Of a stretch of DNA of 50,828 bases, positions 24,433-33,443 are shown in pieces. Where the stretch lies: assembly GCA_023228125.1 (NCBI GenBank), contig JALOBT010000014.1:4138-54965 (forward strand). The letters are read 5' to 3'. Each line of letters begins with the position of its first letter. Positions within the stretch are counted from its first letter, which is position 1. Both the position numbers and the translations under genes were made by a program. The DNA comes from Candidatus Cloacimonadota bacterium (GTDB lineage Bacteria > Cloacimonadota > Cloacimonadia > Cloacimonadales > Cloacimonadaceae). The notes below the pieces were generated by a model. It searched no databases and was not told where the DNA came from. It saw nothing but the letters and a program-made list of their open reading frames with translations.

Positions 24433-26151
24433 TCAGCTTACGCTGCAATGCTGGCAAGCATCCAATTCCGTGCGCAAGACCGCCCAGATATAACGCCGGT
24501 CACGACTATTGACCAAACTGCGTGCCTTTTTGCGGTCGTGCAAAGCATTGGCCAGGCCTTGCAAGATCTGAATCTGGGCATTGGGTGAATCTTTGGGCGT
24601 GACCACCAATACGATGAAGCGCACCAAGTTGCCATCCGGGCTATCCCATTCCAGCCCCTGGCGCACATGAAACACAAAGAGGTAGGACTGCTGAATGCCT
24701 TCCAGGCGCGCATGGGGAATAGCCAGAGCCTTGCCCATGGCCGTACTCATCTGATCCTCTCTGAGCTGGATTTCATGGAAGATAGTCTGGGCACTCAGCT
24801 CGGTGCGTTGAGCCACTTTGTCGCTCATGATCCTGATCATTTCCTCTTGGGAATTGCTGTCGATATCGATAAAGACATCCTCCTGGGTAAAGAGCACATC
24901 AAATACGGTTTTACGCAGTTTCCGCACCGCCAAAGCAAGCCAGGGACCAAAGATGATGGTGGAGATCAGCGCAGAGGCGATAATGCTGACCAGGATCTTC
25001 TCCGAGATGAGCCCAGCCCCAAAGGCCAGCATACCCACCACGATATGCATTTCTCCCCCCGGAGTGTGGGCTACCGCGATCACTGCGAGGTTGCTCTTGT
25101 GCTGCTTGGACCATCTGGAGCCGATGTAGGCCGCACTAAAGCGGGCAGAAATACCCACTACTAACATCACTAAGACTAAAAACCAATCAAAATTGGCGAC
25201 AAAATCCAAATGCAAACCTATATTGGCAAAGAATATCGGAACGAAGACAGAGTAAACCAGCCGGTTTACCACAAAGCGGTCTCTTTTGCTGATGTGAGTA
25301 GCCTCTCCCAGGATGGTGCCAGCTATGAAAAAACCAAACAGAGCATGAATGCCGATCTTGAGCGTGATCGCCCCAAAGATGGCCCCGATCAGCATGATAA
25401 AAGTGATCTTGAGCCCAGAGCCATCGCCGGTCTTTTCGTGGATAAAAGTAACCATTTTATCCACTATTTTACGCAGAAAGGTAAGGCTGATGAAAGTAAA
25501 GGCCAGAGTAAGAATCACCAGACGCGAGATAAAGCCCAGCTCCAAAGACCCATGCGAGAATATCCCCAGGATGATGGTGAAGATCACCCAGCCCGCGATG
25601 TCGTTGATCGTGAGCGCAGAAAGGATCAAAAAGCCCACATCGGTCTTGAGTATATTCAGATCCCGCATCCCACGAATGGCCACCGGCAAGGCACTAATAG
25701 TCATTACCGCGGCGATAAAGAGGGCAAAGAGCACCCGATGCGAGGGATCGATCAGATAGCGTGAGGGCAAGAAATATATGGGAATGAAGCTGATGATGAT
25801 AGGCAAAGTGAGATCTGCCAGGGACAGCTTGATCGCGTCGCTGCGTTGCTGCCAGACCCGGGAGAAATTGATCTCCAGGCCCGCTTCCATCAGGAGGAAG
25901 AGATTGCCAAACCAGGCAATGGTCTCCAGCATCGAACGCTGGATCTCCTCTGCCGGAAACAGAAAGGCCTGCACTCCAGGGAAGAGCTTGCCCAATATCG
26001 CCGGACCAAGCATGATGCCCACCAATATGTCTGAAGTCACGCTGGATTGCTTCATCTTCTCAAAGAAGTAACCCATAAATTTGCAAAGACCCAAGACGAG
26101 GGCAAATTGCATCAGAAACAACATCAAATGATGCTCGCTAATTGGTCCCAT
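24433..26151 (-). CDS. CPA2-family cation/proton antiporter fused to a PTS EIIA domain
   Basis: A 572-residue protein. Residues about 1-395 form a 12-13 helix Na+/H+ or K+/H+ antiporter of the CPA2 (KefB/NapA) type, with motifs SDILVGIMLGPAILG, FLLMEAGLEI, ALTINDIAGW (the functional Asp helix) and AVAHTPGGEMHIVVG. Residues about 415-565 form a PTS EIIA type-2 (fructose/PtsN) domain whose phospho-accepting histidine is H480 in ALAIPHARL. This suggests that transport is tuned by the phosphorylation state of a PTS phosphorelay. No EI or HPr gene is in the window. It stands alone, with the tRNA cluster on its 3' side. Confidence 0.9.
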   Translation of the reverse strand: MGPISEHHLMLFLMQFALVLGLCKFMGYFFEKMKQSSVTSDILVGIMLGPAILGKLFPGVQAFLFPAEEIQRSMLETIAWFGNLFLLMEAGLEINFSRVWQQRSDAIKLSLADLTLPIIISFIPIYFLPSRYLIDPSHRVLFALFIAAVMTISALPVAIRGMRDLNILKTDVGFLILSALTINDIAGWVIFTIILGIFSHGSLELGFISRLVILTLAFTFISLTFLRKIVDKMVTFIHEKTGDGSGLKITFIMLIGAIFGAITLKIGIHALFGFFIAGTILGEATHISKRDRFVVNRLVYSVFVPIFFANIGLHLDFVANFDWFLVLVMLVVGISARFSAAYIGSRWSKQHKSNLAVIAVAHTPGGEMHIVVGMLAFGAGLISEKILVSIIASALISTIIFGPWLALAVRKLRKTVFDVLFTQEDVFIDIDSNSQEEMIRIMSDKVAQRTELSAQTIFHEIQLREDQMSTAMGKALAIPHARLEGIQQSYLFVFHVRQGLEWDSPDGNLVRFIVLVVTPKDSPNAQIQILQGLANALHDRKKARSLVNSRDRRYIWAVLRTELDACQHCSVS

Positions 26152-26363
26152 CCACTTCTCCTATTTTTATTATCTTGCTATCTTGCTGATATTTTAATAA
26201 TTTAGCTTCTTTGTAATAACTGAGCTGAACTTGAGATATCGTCAAGCTATTTTTTTGCCTGCAGTTTGCACTACCACCGAGATTTCCGAAACTGCTGCAC
26301 TTTTGAATTCCATGGACACGGGGACGCTGGACGAGCACACTGGACGGGTATGCTGGACGGGTA

Positions 26364-26520
26364 TGCTGGATTCGATACGTCTCGTGTCGAACAAGGCCGC
26401 AGGCCTTGATAAAAAGGAAAACAGCCCCAGTAAAAGTGAAGCAAGCTTAAAAAAAGGGAAGTAAGCTTGAAAAAAGGGAGCACTCACATGCTCTGCAGGC
26501 GAGACGACTGCAATCCAGCA
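26364..26520. mobile_element. MITE-like composite of two facing TGCTGGATT elements
   Basis: The left end is TGCTGGATT with hairpin TCGATACG-TCT-CGTGTCGA. The right end is the reverse complement type AATCCAGCA with a related hairpin around GAGACG. After the left hairpin there is AAGGCC-GCA-GGCCTT, also present in the 50551-50643 copy. There is no coding capacity. The facing ends suggest a non-autonomous mobile unit of 157 bp. Confidence 0.6.
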
Positions 26521-26629
26521 CCGCCCACTTCGCTCCTGACAGTGTCCATATCATAAAAGGGAGCTTCTCAGGATGCCAATGCCACCCCCCTCATTGCTCC
26601 TGCACCTAATTTGCAATTGATTCGCTTTC

Positions 26630-26712
26630 GACTCGAGTTGACTCAGAATTTCGAGTCAACTCGAGTCTAAGGCAAGTTAATAGCAGCTTGGATGCTCAGG
26701 GAAGAAGCATCC
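26630..26712. repeat. Bipartite hairpin element downstream of a minus-strand gene, copy 1
   Basis: The distal part is GACTCGAGTTGACTC paired with its perfect 15-bp complement across an 8-nt loop (26630-26667). The proximal part is GGATGCT/AGCATCC (26690-26712), ending 13 nt from the stop codon of the minus-strand gene at 26726. The same arrangement recurs at 44864-44942. It may act as a transcription terminator, mRNA end stabiliser or repeat. No U-tract is present. Confidence 0.7.
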
Positions 26713-26725
26713 TAAGTATCCGCTA

Positions 26726-28558
26726 TTAGTGCTGGGGATTCCGCAGCAGCCGGATGATCATAAAAAACACGATCAGCAGGACTCCCAGGTAACTTAGCGA
26801 ATATGCCAGGATAGAATTTACAAAGGCATTGGCAGACATTCCACTAAAGGGAACTATCAGCAGCACGATCAGCGAGCACCAGAGCCAGAGCTTGGCACTC
26901 AGCAGGTGTTGATAAAGCCAGATCATCCAGCCGGCCAGGCCATAGAACAATCCGCTGATCAGAGTGCCTACGATAAATGCAGGCTCGGCATACGGCAGGT
27001 TTTGGCCTATTATAGAGATCATCAAGCCGGTAAATAGCCAGACTATGGGCACGATAAACAGCCGCTTTTTCCCCTGCTGGGTGATCTTTTCAAGCAGATA
27101 GAGAACAAAGAGGATGATGCCCGTAAACAAGAAGTAGTTGAACAGCATTTGCTGCCATACAGTTAGTCCCGGACATAGTGCCAGGGCAGGCTCCAGGCTT
27201 GGCAGCGTGAGCACGCTTTGTTCCCATCCGATGAACCTTTTAATTACCATACTTACGAATATAAACACATAAAACATAAGTTTAGACTTGGAGCTAAGCA
27301 TCAGGTTCTGAGAAGCAGGGCGATGTTTCAACCACCAGATTCCCCAACCATTGATCAGGGCAACTGCTGCGCTCAAGAACACAGCTTTCAGCACGATCCC
27401 GATGATCAGGCCTAACCTTTGATTGGCCAGGGGTTGCGCAGTGCTGAATTCACCCACTTTGCTGCGCCAATTCAATAGCGCTTCGGCCACGATCAGGATC
27501 ACCATCACGATCATGATAGTAAGGAATACTTTCCAGTCAAATTCGCCTTTGCTCCACATGATCACGGCAAAGATCACAGAGCCTACGATGAAGATCATCA
27601 TCAAGATCACTGTAGTCATCAGAAATGGATCGGCCAATTGTGTAGAGTGTTCGATCTGCCTTTGCGCCTCCTCAGGAATGAAGACGAAGCGTGATACCCG
27701 GCCCACCTGATCTCCCGATATTACGATCTTGAGCCTGGCCTCTCCTGTGTTTACCGGACTGTCTGCAGTAGAGAAATAGTCTGATGTGTCCGTCCAGGTG
27801 AAGCTCCAATCTGTACGGTTTGGCAGCTTGTTCGGAACTACAGAGATCTCTTTCAGCTTAGGAAGGATCACCGCATCGTTTGTGAGCACCCATTCTAAGG
27901 CTTTCGCTCTGGCGGCGGCTTCATCCAGGCTGGGAAGAGCCGCATCTTCAGACAGGATATGATTGATGGCCAGCAGTTTACCCGCGGAATCAAGCATCAC
28001 ATGGTATTCCTCGGTTCGTTCTTGCAAGCTGCCTTCGAAGCGTTTGTATTTCACCAGCCAGGCATCTTCGTAGATGTATTTATCGTTGAGCTTGGTATAG
28101 GCTGCGTAGCCGTTGTGCTTCAACACAAAATGGCGTTGATCCCGATCGCTATAGTAGATAGTAGGGTAGGCCTTATACTCTGCGGGCAGAGGCTTCCCGA
28201 GCTGCTGGAGCAGGGCCTCATCTGCGTGCTGAATCGCTTGCTTCGCGGTAATTTCCAAGCGGGGATTGATCAGCAGAATACTCTGCTCGACCCCGTTTGA
28301 AACCGTCTTCAGATAGCTCCGGTCTTCCTGAATGAAAGTATTTGCCACGATTAACAGCACGAAAATCGAGAAAAATATTCCATGCCAAGGCTTGAATACG
28401 AAGCTGCCTTTGGCACCTTTCTTAGTCTCGGAGGGCTCAATCGGAATTTCAGCTTGCTCTGGCGCAGGCTCAGGCACCGGCTCAGTACTGGCCAGAGCAT
28501 CAGGCTTCCAGGCACGGTTCAGGCTGCTCTCAGGAACTTCTTGCCAGCCCCTGAACAG
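26726..28558 (-). pseudogene. Second membrane module, open-frame continuation of the CPBP protein after an in-frame TGA
   Basis: An open frame of 610 codons runs from the codon after the TGA at 28559-28561 to 26726. The first possible start is a GTG at 28477 (583 residues) with no good ribosome site. The sequence has an acidic/Pro-rich linker, one TM helix, an extracytoplasmic domain of about 210 residues and a cluster of about eight TM helices. It is homologous to the upstream protein: both have an LKIVISGD / LKLIVSGD segment before the TM cluster. The CPBP glutamate motif is missing. It could be the second half of a split fusion protein, a reinitiated gene, or a true separate gene. Confidence 0.6.
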
Positions 28559-30238
28559 TCAGGCACTAAGTCCGAATTTGCCTCCTGTTGCAAGCGTAGC
28601 CTGCGCTTTGCGCCAGAGAATGATCAGCAGCGGCAGCAAGAACAGGATGCTGAAGATGATCCGATCTGGAATCAGGTCTGATGATTTGGTGAGGAAAGAG
28701 CTCAGATTCATCATCAAGGCATCAAAACTAAAGTGCCAGATCACAGCCGGCAGCAGACCAAAACGTAGATAGATGAATGCCATAATCACCGATGTTACAG
28801 AGAGCTCTGCCAGTCTGGAGTAAAAAGGCTGTTGGGCGTATCCGGCATGGGCAGCACTGAAGATAAAGGCTTGCAGGATGATCCCCAGGGTGAGGAACAG
28901 TCCCTTCTTGTTCAGCTTGGTGCCGATGATCAGCATCGTGGCCAGAGGCAGGGCCCGAAACATCGCTTCCTCCCAAAATCCGGCCTGCAAAGACTGTCCG
29001 ATGGCCGAGATCCAGGGCATAAAAGAACCCAGTATATTGGGATTGCTAAAGCTACTGGCGGGGCTCCACCAGCCAAATCTGCTTTGGGTGAAGTAATAAA
29101 AGGCGATTACATAAGCCAGCTCAATTGGCATTACAAGATATCCTCCCAAGACCTTGCCCAAAACGCTCTTGGTGGGAGCTGTGTCTCGCGAGAAGCTCTT
29201 CCAAAATTGAACTTGGTTTGGCATCGCTTCACGGGTAACTGCTTCTGCCACCAGGAAGGTAAGAAAAGCCACGGCTGCCAGCAGCAAGCCCTGAAACAAA
29301 GATCCCAGAATCAGTTGCGTCAAAAATGAGCCGGAAGATGTGGAGGTGTCATAACCCAACCAATAGAAGGAAATATAGTTAAGGCTGGCAAAAAACATGA
29401 ATACACCGATCAGAATCGCCCACTTCAGGGCCGGTTTCCAGATCAGTTGCCGGCTCTTTAACAGCCGGAAAAGCCATACCAAAAGAGCGATCCCATACAG
29501 TAGCATCATCAGCGCAGAGGCAATCATAGCTAACATTTCGTTGTAGGAACGCATCTCTTCATACTCTTTGGAAAATTGCTCTGGTATTTTAGAATAAGGC
29601 TGGAGCGTGGTGAGCCGGTCTCCCGAGACGATCAGCTTCAGCCGGATCAAGGCTTCATTGTACTTCAGTTCGCTGCGCTCATAGGTAAAAGTGTGATCGA
29701 TGCGTCCATTGGGGCGAGCTTCTTGCGCCTCTTCGATGAGCGTGTACTTATCCAGGGCTACAGACCACTGTGTGCGGGCCAGGGAATCCGCCAGGGCGAG
29801 GGCCTCTAAACGGGGCAGGGCTTTACCAGGCTCTGATTCCGGTACTTTTTCCTCGAAGCCGATGATCTGGCCAGCAGGTGAAAAGTAAGAGATCAATTCC
29901 CGGGGCTCGCCCTCTTTGAAATGGCGCACATACCAATAATTGGGATAATAATCATCGGAACTCAGTATTTTCTCAAGGGCCTGTTTGCCTCCGGCCCTTA
30001 GTTCTACGTAATTCTGAAACTCAGCGTCTGAATCGAAAACTGTCGCTTGCCGATACCCTTCGAACTTCACTCCCAGGCGATTGTGCAGATTCACTGCTTC
30101 CTGCAGAGATTCTTTGCGGCTCATGCTGATCTGGATATTCAATGTATTAAAAGCTTTATCCGCATAACGCAGATTGAACATCACTGCCAACATGGCCAGG
30201 ATAACAAAAGAAATCCAAAACCAAGGCTTCCTGTACAT
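28559..30238 (-). CDS. CPBP-family intramembrane glutamic protease with extracytoplasmic domain
   Basis: A 559-residue membrane protein. TM1 (about residues 6-22) is followed by an extracytoplasmic region (about 25-230) and about eight TM helices. The CPBP/Abi catalytic motifs are E423-E424-x3-R428 in FWEEAMFR, H464 in SAAHAGY and H502-x3-D506 in WHFSFDA. The family includes CAAX-type proteases and bacteriocin-immunity proteins. The long extracytoplasmic N-terminal part is unusual for it. The gene ends in TGA but the frame continues open into the next module, with which it shares its architecture. The substrate is unknown. Confidence 0.85.
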   Translation of the reverse strand: MYRKPWFWISFVILAMLAVMFNLRYADKAFNTLNIQISMSRKESLQEAVNLHNRLGVKFEGYRQATVFDSDAEFQNYVELRAGGKQALEKILSSDDYYPNYWYVRHFKEGEPRELISYFSPAGQIIGFEEKVPESEPGKALPRLEALALADSLARTQWSVALDKYTLIEEAQEARPNGRIDHTFTYERSELKYNEALIRLKLIVSGDRLTTLQPYSKIPEQFSKEYEEMRSYNEMLAMIASALMMLLYGIALLVWLFRLLKSRQLIWKPALKWAILIGVFMFFASLNYISFYWLGYDTSTSSGSFLTQLILGSLFQGLLLAAVAFLTFLVAEAVTREAMPNQVQFWKSFSRDTAPTKSVLGKVLGGYLVMPIELAYVIAFYYFTQSRFGWWSPASSFSNPNILGSFMPWISAIGQSLQAGFWEEAMFRALPLATMLIIGTKLNKKGLFLTLGIILQAFIFSAAHAGYAQQPFYSRLAELSVTSVIMAFIYLRFGLLPAVIWHFSFDALMMNLSSFLTKSSDLIPDRIIFSILFLLPLLIILWRKAQATLATGGKFGLSA

Positions 30239-30440
30239 GACAACTCCTTATTTAGAGATTAAGCTGAAGTCATTCTTTGTAGAATGATAAACTAAAGACT
30301 AAGGTACGCATAATCTTCCTTCATATATGTGTCAATATATTTTTTGCAAAAACTGGTGAGCATAAGACCGAGACTGTTCAAAAGACCGCTGCTTGGATGT
30401 TTTATAGAGTTAGGGCAGCTTAAGAGACCGCCCCAACGGA

Positions 30441-30704
30441 TCATTGTATCTTGAGAACTTTTATCGTCTTAGATTTCTTATTGGCCTGAGCTCTGAAGAT
30501 ATATACTCCGCTGGCACAAGGATTTCCTTTGTCATCCTTACCATCCCAATCCAGATAACTATTGCCCTTGGGCCGGTCTGTATCGCACAATGTTTTCACC
30601 ATTTGACCGCGGATATTATATACTTTCAGGGTCGCCCTCGCAGATTCATCCAGCTTCAAGCGGATACGGGTCTGTTCTTTGCAAGAAGCAGCTTCAGCTA
30701 TTCA
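30441..30704 (-). pseudogene. Orphan FlgD-like (Por-type) C-terminal domain fragment
   Basis: The frame from a TGA at about 30702 to 30441 encodes ATLKVYNIRGQMVKTL, then YLDWDGKDDKGNP and ASGVYIFRAQ. These are hallmarks of the FlgD-like Ig domain that ends secreted proteins of this group. There is no ATG; only a TTG at 30659 could start it, and no signal peptide or passenger domain is present. It looks like the remaining tail of a lost secreted protein. It lies next to alanine racemase with no functional link. Confidence 0.75.
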
Positions 30705-30725
30705 TGCTTTCGCAAACAATCTGAA

Positions 30726-31880
30726 TTAAACGATAATGCGGGGAATCTGATGGGGCAATCTGGAGAGCAGCTCGTAATTCACCATCTTAGTCAGCTCGGA
30801 AAATGAGGAAACCGTGATTTTCGCCTCGCCCTGTTTGCCGATGATTACCACTTCATCACCAGCGGCTATGCCCCTGATATGGCTTACGTTTATCATGAAC
30901 ATATTCATATTCACCATACCCACCACATCGGCCTTTTTGCCGCGGATCAGCACCTGGCCAGAATTTCCCAGGCTTCTGCTATAGCCCTGATGATAGCCAA
31001 TGGGCACCGTGGCCAGCTTCATGTTTTTGGTGCTGAGATAAGCATTGCCATAATTCACGAAATTGCCTTGCCCCACTGGTTTCACGCTCATCACCCGGCT
31101 CTTCCAGCTCAGCACTGCCTTGAGGGGATCGCGGGTGAATTTCACCTCTTCGGAGAGCAGATTGTTCATTTTCGTTTCCATACTGGGCCAAAACCCGTAT
31201 TGAGCGATGCCAAAGCGCACCATATCCATCTTCGTATGCGGATAGATCAAGGCTGCCGCCGAACAGGCACTATGGTAAGCCAGCGGGACGATGCCGGACT
31301 TCTTGAGGCTCTTACACAGCTTATTGAATTGCTCGTATTGTTTATGAATGCGGAAGTAATTGGCGATGCTCTCCGCTCCGGCATAATGCGTGCAAACCCC
31401 TTGCAGGCTCAGATAGCGGCTGTTTTTCTTTATCTCTTGAGCGATGAAGGGCAGCTCATCTTCATCCAGGCCAGTGCGGTTCATACCGGTTTCCAGCTCC
31501 AGATGGATCAAAGCTTTCTTCTTCTGTTTGCGGGCCTCGCAAATAGCTGCATCCAGGCGCTCTTTGGTAAAGACGAAGAAGGCAATATCGTTTTCGATCA
31601 CCCAATCCAGCTGATCCGCATCCAGCATACCCATGATAATGAGCTGTGTGCCGGCTGCCTTCACCTGCAAGGCGCGCTGCGCTTCGAAGGCATCATAAAC
31701 GGCAAAATGGCGCACTCCGGCGGCCTCAGCCAAGGGTAAATACTGCTCTATACCATGACCATAGGCGTTGCCCTTGATCACGGAAACGTAGGTGACATCA
31801 GGGCCTATGCGCTTTTTTAGATAACGAATGTTTTTATTTACAGCCAGACGATCCAGCTCAATCCAACTTGAGTGTAGCAC
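30726..31880 (-). CDS. alr: Alanine racemase
   Basis: A 384-residue PLP enzyme making D-alanine for peptidoglycan. The Schiff-base lysine is K36 in VSVIKGNAYGHG. The opposing catalytic tyrosine is about Y277 in NFVNYGNAYLS, followed by VPIGYHQGYSR. The N-terminal WIELDRLAVNKNIRYL pattern is typical. It appears monocistronic, flanked by the FlgD-like fragment and a short repeat. Confidence 0.95.
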   Translation of the reverse strand: MLHSSWIELDRLAVNKNIRYLKKRIGPDVTYVSVIKGNAYGHGIEQYLPLAEAAGVRHFAVYDAFEAQRALQVKAAGTQLIIMGMLDADQLDWVIENDIAFFVFTKERLDAAICEARKQKKKALIHLELETGMNRTGLDEDELPFIAQEIKKNSRYLSLQGVCTHYAGAESIANYFRIHKQYEQFNKLCKSLKKSGIVPLAYHSACSAAALIYPHTKMDMVRFGIAQYGFWPSMETKMNNLLSEEVKFTRDPLKAVLSWKSRVMSVKPVGQGNFVNYGNAYLSTKNMKLATVPIGYHQGYSRSLGNSGQVLIRGKKADVVGMVNMNMFMINVSHIRGIAAGDEVVIIGKQGEAKITVSSFSELTKMVNYELLSRLPHQIPRIIV

Positions 31881-31925
31881 AATTCTCTCCTCTATGTGTA
31901 AAAATTATTAGACCCCCAAAAACCC

Positions 31926-31966
31926 CATACCAAAACGAGTCCTGTAGGGACGGCATTTCAGATAGG
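31926..31966. repeat. Solitary copy of the TTCAGATAG-ended short repeat
   Basis: CATACC start, GAGTCC-TGTA-GGGAC hairpin and GGCATTTCAGATAGG end. It belongs to the family in tandem at 19321-19469, here 12 kb away between alr and the nitronate monooxygenase gene. The hairpin arms changed together (GTGCC/GGCAC to GTCC/GGGAC). Confidence 0.7.
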
Positions 31967-31972
31967 GACTGC

Positions 31973-33091
31973 CTATCGGCTCGCACCTTCGCTATATTCC
32001 TGCTCAATCTTCTGCATTAGTTCGTGAACGCTGATGATCTCGTTATTCAAGTAGCCATTCACTCCGCTGCAGCACACGCCCTCGTCTATCAAACCGGACT
32101 GCGCATTGATCAGTGCCTGGGCTATGCAGAATTGCACCTTATGATAGTCACAGGTATGCAGGCACTTGTAATAACAAGCGATTGGCTTTTTCTCGCCATC
32201 CATGATCTCTTTTACAAATTTCGTCTTCAGCACGCGCAGGGGCAGCCCCACCGGGCTCTGAATCACTACTATATCCTCCGGCGAAGAGACCTTCAGATAT
32301 TCGTTTTTAAACTCCTGCGTAGCATCGCACTCGTGGGTAGTGATAAAACGCGTGCCAATCTGCGCTCCGGCCGCGCCCAGCTCTACATACTTTCTGATGT
32401 CCGCACCAGTCTGCACTCCTCCGGCTACGAAGACCGGGATTTTCTGATTGTACTGCTTTTCATATCCGGCCAGCAGAGACAGCACCTTGGGCAATTGTTG
32501 GTCAAGATTAAACTCGTCCTGCCCCACTTCGTCCAGCTTCACACCCTGATGTCCGCCGCTATAGGGACTTTCCAGCACCACTGCATCCGGCAGGCAATCG
32601 TAGCCCTTCAGCCATTTGCGGATGATGATATTCAAGGCACGGTCTGTGGATACGATAGGCACCAGCTTGGTTTTGCTGCCCGCGGGACGGTATTCCGGTA
32701 GATTGAGCGCGAGGCCTGCCCCAGAGATGATTAGATCAATTTTCTCTTGGATGGCAGTGCGCACCATATCGGCAAAGTTCGTCAGTGCCACCATGATATT
32801 CACGGCCAGCACGCCTTTTGTTTTCTCGCGTGCTTTGCGGATTTCATTGGCGAGGGCCCGCATGTTAGCTTCCCGGAAATTGGTGAGGAAATCCGGTTCG
32901 CGAAAACCGGGAGCCACCGCGGATATGGTTCCCACGCCGCCTGCATTGGCCACAGCTATTGCCAGGCCGGATAAGGACACGCCTATACCCATGCCACCTT
33001 GGATGATGGGGACTTTTATCTTGAGCTCGCCGATGCTAATTTCCTTCATTGAGCTAAGTGCATTGCTAAGGGCTGGAATCTTAGGGATCAT
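31973..33091 (-). CDS. Nitronate monooxygenase / FabK-like flavoprotein
   Basis: A 372-residue FMN-binding TIM barrel. Motifs are IIQGGMGIGVSLSGLA near the N-terminus, NIMVALTNFADMV, SPYSGGHQG and VAGGVQTGADIRKY, with IGTRFITTHE as the flavin phosphate site. The C-terminal part is cysteine-rich (CYYKCLHTCDYHKVQFC and CCSG), as in the anaerobe subgroup of this family. An ATG at 33049 would shorten it by 14 residues but only 33091 has a GAGG ribosome site. Members oxidise nitronates. Some act as the enoyl-ACP reductase FabK, which is plausible because no other enoyl reductase is seen here. Exact activity is unknown. Confidence 0.87.
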   Translation of the reverse strand: MIPKIPALSNALSSMKEISIGELKIKVPIIQGGMGIGVSLSGLAIAVANAGGVGTISAVAPGFREPDFLTNFREANMRALANEIRKAREKTKGVLAVNIMVALTNFADMVRTAIQEKIDLIISGAGLALNLPEYRPAGSKTKLVPIVSTDRALNIIIRKWLKGYDCLPDAVVLESPYSGGHQGVKLDEVGQDEFNLDQQLPKVLSLLAGYEKQYNQKIPVFVAGGVQTGADIRKYVELGAAGAQIGTRFITTHECDATQEFKNEYLKVSSPEDIVVIQSPVGLPLRVLKTKFVKEIMDGEKKPIACYYKCLHTCDYHKVQFCIAQALINAQSGLIDEGVCCSGVNGYLNNEIISVHELMQKIEQEYSEGASR

Positions 33092-33443
33092 CTATCTACC
33101 TCATAAACTATATAATTTTTCCATGATAATGAACGGCATTATGCTGTCAAGAGATTTGGCGCACAGGCCTCCCATCCCGCGTTTTGCAGCAGCCCTTCTG
33201 TATAACTTGTGCTATAGATGCCATAGGGATAAGAGGAATTTTTCCCGCTACTCCACGACATCTCTACGTCATCAAAGGGGTAAGACAGTCAGGACAGCTC
33301 ACTCCAAATCCTCAATTCTCAATTCTCAATTCTATCAGATAATTCTTGACGCATATTGACGAAAATATATTAGTGAGAAAAGCTGGGATATTATTTCCAG
33401 CCCCGATTATTACTATAAAAAACATAAGACTTTAGGAGTATAA
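33092..33443. other. 352-bp intergenic region upstream of the protease-deiminase gene
   Basis: This is the divergent gap between the flavoprotein and the large secreted protein. It holds a short heptamer tandem repeat (TCAATTC three times, 33312-33332) and a candidate promoter (33346-33373). The remaining bases show no gene, operator or hairpin that I can support. Confidence 0.6.
33346..33373 (+). promoter_or_regulatory. Candidate sigma-70-type promoter for the C25-PAD gene
   Basis: TTGACG at 33346-33351 and TATTAG at 33368-33373 are separated by 16 nt, in an AT-rich context. The start codon is about 70 nt downstream with a TTTAGGAG ribosome site just before it. A second possible -10 (TATATT) overlaps at shorter spacing. 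Based on consensus match only. Confidence 0.35.

Larger units (their letters stand above)
26152..26725. other. 574-bp gene-free region with repeats
   Basis: This gap lies between the antiporter 5' end and the 3' end of the membrane-module gene. It contains a MITE-like composite (26364-26520), a purine-rich stretch (GAAGCAAGC, AAAAAAAGGGAAG) inside it, and the bipartite hairpin element (26630-26712). No supported gene; short frames in it read through the repeats. Confidence 0.75.

Noticed and set aside
28559..28561. Selenocysteine TGA
   Set aside because: It lies in a linker between modules with no conserved Cys/Sec context and no convincing SECIS hairpin seen; mutation or a true stop is simpler.
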